From contig JAJIRX010001041.1 in the NCBI GenBank assembly GCA_023853785.1, forward strand, positions 26,992-90,991: a stretch of DNA of 64,000 bases, read 5' to 3'. Below, piece after piece: positions 57,842 through 64,000 of the stretch. Position 1 is the stretch's first letter. Each line of letters opens with the position of its first letter. Both the position numbers and the translations under genes were made by a program. This DNA is from Psilocybe azurescens. Lineage: Eukaryota > Basidiomycota > Agaricomycetes > Agaricales > Agrocybaceae. Under the pieces are notes generated by a model. The model saw nothing but the letters and a program-made list of their open reading frames with translations. It did no database searches and was not told the origin of the DNA.

Positions 57842-60800
57842 TGTGTGTGCTTTCTTCTCGCCTGCCTTTTTTGACATCCTGTTTTCAAGGGTGTTTTTTC
57901 GTTCTTCTTTATGCGGTTCTCTTCTCTTCGTCTCGTTTTGTTTTTGTGGGTTGCCCCGTTTTGTTTTGCATTTTTGTGTTGGTTTTGTGGTGCTTTGAAC
58001 ATCTTCCTCCACCCCTTGTACTCGTTTTGTGGTCAAGAGATGGGCTGCTGGCGATTGTAACCACGGATGTTGGTACGTGTAGTGCATGGGTGGCCTCCAA
58101 CGTCGGCTGAGGAGGGTTTCTCTTCCTTTCGGGTACAGGCTTCATCTGAGCCTCGGGCGCTGCTTTGACGGCGAGTAGGGTTGTTCAGCAGTGGGCCAGG
58201 AAACATACAGTTGCCGGGATGGTTGCTGCACCGGCTGGCTTCGCTCTTTTGTTTTATTTTTTCATTTGTTTCTTGGCTTTCACTTCCCCATGAGCTGTGG
58301 AAGGCAGCGGAAGGTGGCCAATGATGGTTCGTGGCTCAGAGTGCGAGTGTGACAGGGGCTAGCCCATGATAGAGAGACACGGCTATGTCCAAATTTGTGA
58401 GGTTCGTCGAGCCTCGTATGAAGGGAAATAGATGCAAGCATCAGTCACCATACATGCCTGGGACCGGGGTGGCGAGGACGGATATGCACGCAACTACGAA
58501 GCACAATAAGAGACACGAGGAGATAGGAGAGATACATCTACATACAAGTTTGCGATGTTCGTCGAGTCTCGTATGAGGGTAGGTGCAGGATAGATGGTAA
58601 ATTAAATGGTGAGGCCTGAGCCGAGGATGTCCCAAGTGAAATTTTTAAGTTCAGGGATTTTGTTTGCCTATTTTTACATCCACCAATAAATGAGAGACGG
58701 CACGGCTTGACGAGCCTCACACATGAGAGTTTAATATACCGTAATATGAAATATATTTCGCGGACTTCGCTTTCACTCTTGTTTTCCGAGTGGACAGCAT
58801 GAGTGCATACACTCGACTGTCGACTGGACGATTGATGGATTGATCGCTCATCTGCATCCTTGTAGACGGGGCCGGATTTCGACGACTATTCAATTACTGA
58901 GCACCAAGGCGGCGACTGGCAATAAGGACGACGAGGACGAAGAAACAGCGAATCTTTTAACTCCCTATGTTTCTGAAGGACGTGTTACTGATTTCATTTT
59001 GCGTTCCCGTTCCTTTTGGGTGCGGTTGGATCTAGGTCTGGGGTGTTGTCAGCGTGGGCGTGGACTTTGTTGTCGGCCTCTGTTTTTCCACTCGTCTCTT
59101 CGTGATCGTGGCTTTTGCGTCGGATTCTGTGCTCATCTATCTCGATGATGCTATTGTCGACTGTGACCGGGGTTGGATCGCAGAAGTGCTGACATGCCGG
59201 CTCACTGTCTCATCCGCGAATCACTTCAGGATTCTGACCTGTTTTGTGCACATTTATCATATGTAAGCAAATTTTTGCTTTTCGTTCAAAATAAGAATCC
59301 ATTTACTCCCAAATTGATTCCTAATTGTTCGTGTTATTCCATTTCCCTCACCTTCCTGACTTTTTGGCTTATCGGCGACCACGGGGATGAGGTAGGCCTG
59401 ATTTCTCTACCTCTTGGGTGTTTTTAATAATGTGAGTGAGAAATGAGGGCGAACAAAAATGTCTTCTTTCCTGGCTGCTGTTCCGGTGAGTAATAGAGCA
59501 CGAGAGAATACTGTAAGTCAACGTACACTTCAGTAAGAGTTTTTCGATCCCCTCCTGCTGTGATAGGTCACCCCCACCGACAGAGCGAGCTTCATGGGTT
59601 GGCGCCTCTTCTCAAGTAGCAGCAGCAGTGCAAATATAACCACGCTCAGCTCCGACTCTACTCCGTGATCCAGCATGAGATCTACGCTGAACACCCCTTC
59701 TCCTCTTCTCCTCATCGACGACTCCACGGGAATGCTGCACAGAGGCAAGGTAACCCAGCTTAGCTCGTTGAGCAGGCTTGCCACCGGCGAGCTCTGCCTT
59801 GACCTCGGTTATGGTTGTGGATGGTTTAGACTTGGACTTAAGTTAAAGCTGCCGGCCCATCCTCAGGTAAGCATCAGATGTTCTGCGTAGAGCAAGAAAA
59901 CTCGGTAAATATCTGTTATGCAGGAATGGTACTAAGATTTCGGATTGTATCTTTATATACACTTTATCAAAGTGTCCGTTGTCGTAATTGAAGTTACCCA
60001 TGAGGTGAATGACGAGGCATTTCTTATTGACATCGCCTTTGTGGAGACGGAATGCCAAGATACTGTATGGGACATCGTTATATTTGCCGTATCTTTGAAA
60101 ATAGGACGACACAGCTTAGAACAATATATTGCAGGGAGCAAGGGATGCACCGGATTTCGACTTGGGTGATTTTGTACAAGTCTGTTTTTCCTTTAGGGCA
60201 TAGGTGCGAGAATAGATATTTTTCAGCTATGAGGGGTTAGGTGATCATTTTAGGGATTAATGTCGGTTGTTGAAGACTTCCACACCATCGTTACCCAGAA
60301 CCTTTCTTTTCAGATCCGAATTACATTTTCATGAGACTAGTTGGTAATAATTCGAGACCGAAATTGTGCATATGGGTAAGACGAATGGTGCCTTATCCAT
60401 CGCTTTGAATTTCTAGACAAGATTAAATAGCGGCTTGAGCAGGAATTTCGGTCAACACAATGTACAAATACCAGAAACGTGGTATCTCTTCCTTCCGAAA
60501 TTCTCATTGCTTCGGACGTTTCAATGCCGTGCAGATGGTCTATCTGGGAGAATGATCTAGAAACACAATTAATCGTCAATATGATAAGCCCGGAAGATGA
60601 CGCGCAGAATTAAGATACCAGATGGAGGCAGGACAGAGAGGAAGAATAAACGCTCACCCGTCTGTCGAGCAGGTGAACGTTAATGAACTTTTGTCATTCT
60701 CATCTTGTCGTCCTATCCCTTGATCGAGGTGAAGAAAGCATTGATCAGTGCGAACATGAGTGGGTGTTGATGCTACTTCTGTTTCTTGTGTATCATCGTT

Positions 60801-61289
60801 ATTAAATCGCGAGCTATAAACTAGACGCAGAATGGAAGAGAATAGACGCTACTTAGACAAGGAGAACGGATTTATCATACCAGGATGCATGATGGGGGCG
60901 TTGAATACTATGGTATACTCATGGAGGAAGTGGAGGTGTTCTCCTTTGCGAGAATGAAGTAGTAGACGTGAAGAAGGGCATGGTAATGGCAAGAGTCACC
61001 GAAGAGTGATTCGTGTAAAGTTCCTCGGTCGTTCGCGATTGTGGTTGTGCTAAATTTTAACTGTTGACATCGACCAACCATGTCGTCGTTGCCAAAGTCC
61101 TTGGTATAACGCATTGTCCTTACGTCCTCTATATATCTTTATCAGTGTATACGGCGTTAAAATATCCTAACGTGAACCAAGGTTTTTATCAACCTGACGC
61201 GTCGAATATTATCCCGTCCCCGCCTCCCTCATCGTACCGAAATCTTCATCTATAGAACATGAGTCGTCGCCCACTTGCTCGTCCTCTTG
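57842..61289. other. Gene-poor stretch
   Basis: ORFs occur at plus 58840-59148, plus 59675-59890, minus 59530-59784 and minus 59843-60112. None shows a family motif and no exon chain is convincing. The segment ttgcgatgttcgtcgagtctcgtatg at about 58551 repeats a motif near 58396-58422. Confidence 0.4.
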
Positions 61290-61299
61290 GTCGCGGTCT

Positions 61300-61607
61300 T
61301 CGTGGTAGTAGTAGTTGTTGTTGCTGGGTGGGAGGTATCTGAATAAAAATGAATCCAGTCAACAAGGACGCGTTCTGCCTCCGGAGCAAGAAGCTGCTGA
61401 GAGCGGTGGGCTTTTGTAGGGCCAGGTGATTCCATGATAGCGGTTACGAAGGGTATGGTAAGGAATATTAACACCATAACGCTCATTAATATCTTTGCGG
61501 ACAACAGCAATATTTGGCTTCTGCATGAGCTTGAGAAGCTGAACAGCCTCATTGAGACGCTTTTCGACCTGGGTGTCATTGGCTGTAATAACTCTCTTGG
61601 GGCACAT
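61300..61607 (-). pseudogene. pogo-type transposase relic (N-terminal DNA-binding part)
   Basis: From an in-frame ATG at 61607 the minus strand reads RLNEAVQLLKLMQKPNIAVV, then NIPYHTLRNRYHGIT. This is the psq/CENP-B-type helix-turn-helix that opens pogo (Tc1/mariner) transposases. After a one-base frame change it continues AHRSQQLLAPEAERVLVDWI, the start of the second DNA-binding domain. The catalytic DDE domain is absent. Domesticated host proteins share this domain, but the frameshift and truncation favour a dead transposase. Confidence 0.7.
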
Positions 61608-61627
61608 ACCATTGTCCGCGCAGACAC

Positions 61628-62736
61628 TGGGTGGCGTGTGGGTGGTCAGTCAACAAAACAGAGTGACTTAAACGAGGACGCGTCGTGTTTAAAGCGGAGT
61701 TTAAAGTACATCAATCATGATTCTTCGAATTGTCACATTTTCCAATCTTTCATATCTAGAACCTCAAAGAACGCCTTCCTGAGGCTGAAATTTTGCACGG
61801 AGCGTTTTTAATACACGTAGAACACTTCTACAAATTTACATACAATTTGAGTAATATTTGAAGGTTAAATTCTACGTTCAAGGTCTCAATGTGTTGAGTG
61901 ATCGCCAAAGATCAAGGAATTGAATCACCTTCCTAATAATATTTCGCCGATATTTTTGATATCTATTACTGGTAGTAATATTGGCTTTGGACTATTAAAA
62001 ATATTGAGAAATAAAAAGTGTTTTGGCAGTCAGAATGCACAATTTGAATCTCTGTATCCGTTTGAATCCCGATGCACGTGATAGTATGCGTGCCCGGATC
62101 GTCGTCTGGCATGACGAGAAGCATCTCTAACCAAAACAGATTGCAGACCTTGCAGGATGTTGCAACAAAACTGTCTACATCATACTTTCGTACCACCGTA
62201 ACTACAACACTCTTCGAAACCCATTTACTCGGGGCCACATGGTCGAAGCCGTTCTTTGAATATGGGAGATATGAATTACATATCATCGTTGATTGACGCG
62301 CGACCAAGAAGTTGAGCACGACGGTGAGCATACTTCGACATTGGTAAAGATCGTTGATGGCAGGCTGTGTAAATGTGCCTTCGCCACTGAGAGCTGCACA
62401 TGAGTCATGACCCAGACCGTGATTTCTCGATCGGTTCTGTGTCACATGTCAACACATACAAATAGGGTTTGGCGAGTTTTCGCAACATGGTTGTGTAAAC
62501 GGTTATGCAAAGCACTGTAAAGGCCTTAGACAATGATAAACTAGGTACGAGAGCTGCCGTTTGATCCCAACAATGGCGAACCTCCTTTTGGTTTAAGTCA
62601 GCAACAAAATGAACAAAGCGCTGAGCGTGAACGAGAGCCTGAGCTGCTCTATCGATATGAATTTAGCTGGAAGATCTCGAAACTCTCCATCCACCCGATT
62701 TGCGTTGTAGGAATACCTGTCAACGCTAAGCTATTA
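61628..62736. other. No recognised gene
   Basis: A minus ORF at 61966-62445 shows some coding character but no motif I recognise. The rest is AT-rich. Confidence 0.4.
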
Positions 62737-63224
62737 GGGACGTTCAATGCTGGGCGCATCTCGCATCTCGCATCTCGCCTTTCGCATTTGATCAGCTTAT
62801 ATAACGTAGATTTAAGATTCCGCTGTGACCTTTTGTGACGGACGCGGTGGACACGTCTTCCTCTTGTCGCTCGTTTTAAAACCACTCCCACACGCTCGTT
62901 TAACACTCTCCATTTTTAAATTAACTGACAGAGGGCCGTTCATTGAGATAACGAGTTTCCTCAAGGAGAGCAATGATTTCGAGGTCTTTTGTAGGTTTAA
63001 AGTGTATTCCTCAAGATTCTCAGGTGGTGAAAAATGTCTCGAGTTGCCATTGATAATAAGAATGAATCTAGAAGATAATTGGCAAAGAAGAGGCCCTATG
63101 TTATCACAGATAATCAGATGTGACACACGCTCCAAGCGGTCTTTCAAATTCACGTTATATAAGCTGATCAAATGCGAAATGCGAAATGCGAGAGATGCGA
63201 GATGCGCCCAGCTTTGAACGTCCC
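62737..63224. mobile_element. 488-bp MITE with TA target site
   Basis: Ends gggacgttcaa and its complement are the outer part of about 85-bp inverted repeats that include a gcatctc tandem run and gcatttgatcagcttatata. The element is flanked by TA on both sides (62735-62736 and 63225-63226). TA duplication and small size fit a Tc1/mariner-type MITE. No ORF of its own. A pogo-type transposase relic lies about 1.1 kb away. Confidence 0.8.
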
Positions 63225-63391
63225 TATTTGAAGACAAGTCCTATTTTGGCGAAATCTGCACTGCAACATGTGTAACTTAAACCCACGAGGATTGGTAAGA
63301 CGTGGCTGAGTAATTGATAACTGCGGAATGACGTCATAATCCCGGCTCTGCAAACGGTCCGGCCAGCTGTTCTGCAGCCTACACCAAGGTA

Positions 63392-63397
63392 TATAAA
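63392..63397 (+). promoter_or_regulatory. TATA box of the GFA-family gene
   Basis: tataaa, 172 bp before the ATG at 63569; the stretch between is A/C-rich as in a transcribed leader. Confidence 0.5.
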
Positions 63398-63568
63398 GCA
63401 TGCTTCGAACAGAAAACAGCAAACATCAACCGGCATAAACCAAACAGCAAAATTTTAAACAACAGCCCCAGTCTCTTGCCCCACCTGCTCACCAGGTCTT
63501 CAGTCTGTTAACAGCACCAAATATCACATCAACGCTTGAACGCCGCGATTGTGAAGAAGTACCCAACC

Positions 63569-64000
63569 ATGGCCTCCACCACTATGCCCACCACCACCGC
63601 CGTCGACAAATCCAAACCCTACTTCCTCTGGCTGGCTTGGCCAGTGACGGCTGGTCCACCGAAGATGAAGCGACGGCCACATGCTTTTGTGGCGCCGTAC
63701 AACCTGGCATTCGTAAGTTTTGGCGTCTGAGTCTGCTCGTCAGCATGCCCCGCTCAAATACCATCTCCAAACTGCCAGCCAACCCATGGCCCTGGTTTCG
63801 TCGGCTCCTTCGTCTGCAACTGCGCCGACTGCCACAAACTCACTGCGTCCGTGCACGCAACCAACTTCACCGTCTATGACACGCACCTGAAGCACCTGCG
63901 CGGCCGCGACAACCTGAAGACCTTCGGTCAATCGCGCACTGTTTTGTCAATACCCCTGCCAGGACAACACCATGACCAACTACTTCTGTTCCACTTGCGG
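63569..64000 (+). CDS. GFA-family (CENP-V/Gfa) protein, 5' part, runs off right edge
   Basis: A member of the glutathione-dependent formaldehyde-activating (GFA/CENP-V) fold family, zinc-binding proteins of about 130-190 residues. Visible features: ATATCFCGAV (first CxC), then after an intron (about 63713-63772) GFVGSFVCNCADCHKLTASV (the CxxC site), YDTHLKHLRGRDNLKTFGQS, and at the edge MTNYFCSTCG (second CxxC). The frame needs one more C at 63625-63626 (between KPYF and LAGLASDGW) and one less C at 63703-63704, which cancel out. A 22-nt intron-like piece before NTMTNYF is too short for normal splicing. These faults may be read errors. Many fungal members are of unknown substrate; true formaldehyde activity is not implied. 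Confidence 0.75.

Noticed and set aside
62812..63237. 141-aa minus and 130-aa plus ORFs
   Set aside because: Both run through the inverted repeats of the MITE and show no family features.

Overview
The window reads as nuclear DNA of a filamentous basidiomycete, most likely a mushroom-forming agaricomycete. The genes are split by many short introns (about 45-70 nt, GT...AG). Several protein families are typical of Agaricomycetes, and the intergenic DNA is full of broken LTR retrotransposons and TIR elements. No rRNA, tRNA or CRISPR array was seen.

Left part (1-16.3 kb): the 5' end of a DHA1-type MFS drug/polyamine transporter (minus, runs off the left edge), a decayed secreted protein with a LysM-like tail, an intact three-exon conserved protein (minus) and a nine-exon aldo/keto reductase (plus). 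These are followed by about 9 kb without a recognisable gene, holding only a 52-bp tandem duplication and a set of old direct repeats.

Middle part (16.8-49.9 kb): a GC-rich, very long serine alpha/beta-hydrolase gene occupies 16.8-24.6 kb on the minus strand. Its 5' part and the DNA upstream of it have been copied three more times as broken fragments (about 35.4-37.0, 39.7-40.4 and 43.1-45.0 kb). Two copies of this block also carry a small secreted DUF5648-like protein. One of these is intact (49.16-49.84 kb); the other has lost its ATG (41.72-42.39 kb). Between the blocks lie a Ty3/gypsy integrase relic split by a 3.9-kb foldback element with 177-bp repeats in its arms, solo LTRs, an intact 416-aa protein of unknown function, and a 1.74-kb TIR element with an 8-bp target duplication.

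Right part (50-64 kb): a multi-exon PD-(D/E)XK-like protein, a second inverted copy of the 1.74-kb TIR element, the 5' part of a secreted Kre9/Knh1-like protein, a small proline-rich ORF, a pogo-type transposase relic, a 488-bp TA-flanked MITE, and the start of a GFA-family (CENP-V/Gfa) gene that runs off the right edge.

Two themes tie the window together. First, block duplication followed by transposon invasion: paralogous blocks supply the empty sites that date and delimit several insertions. Second, single-base length differences in homopolymer runs break the frames of four otherwise well-preserved genes. That pattern looks more like uncorrected long-read error than decay. Functional calls rest on motifs read by eye; no database search was possible.
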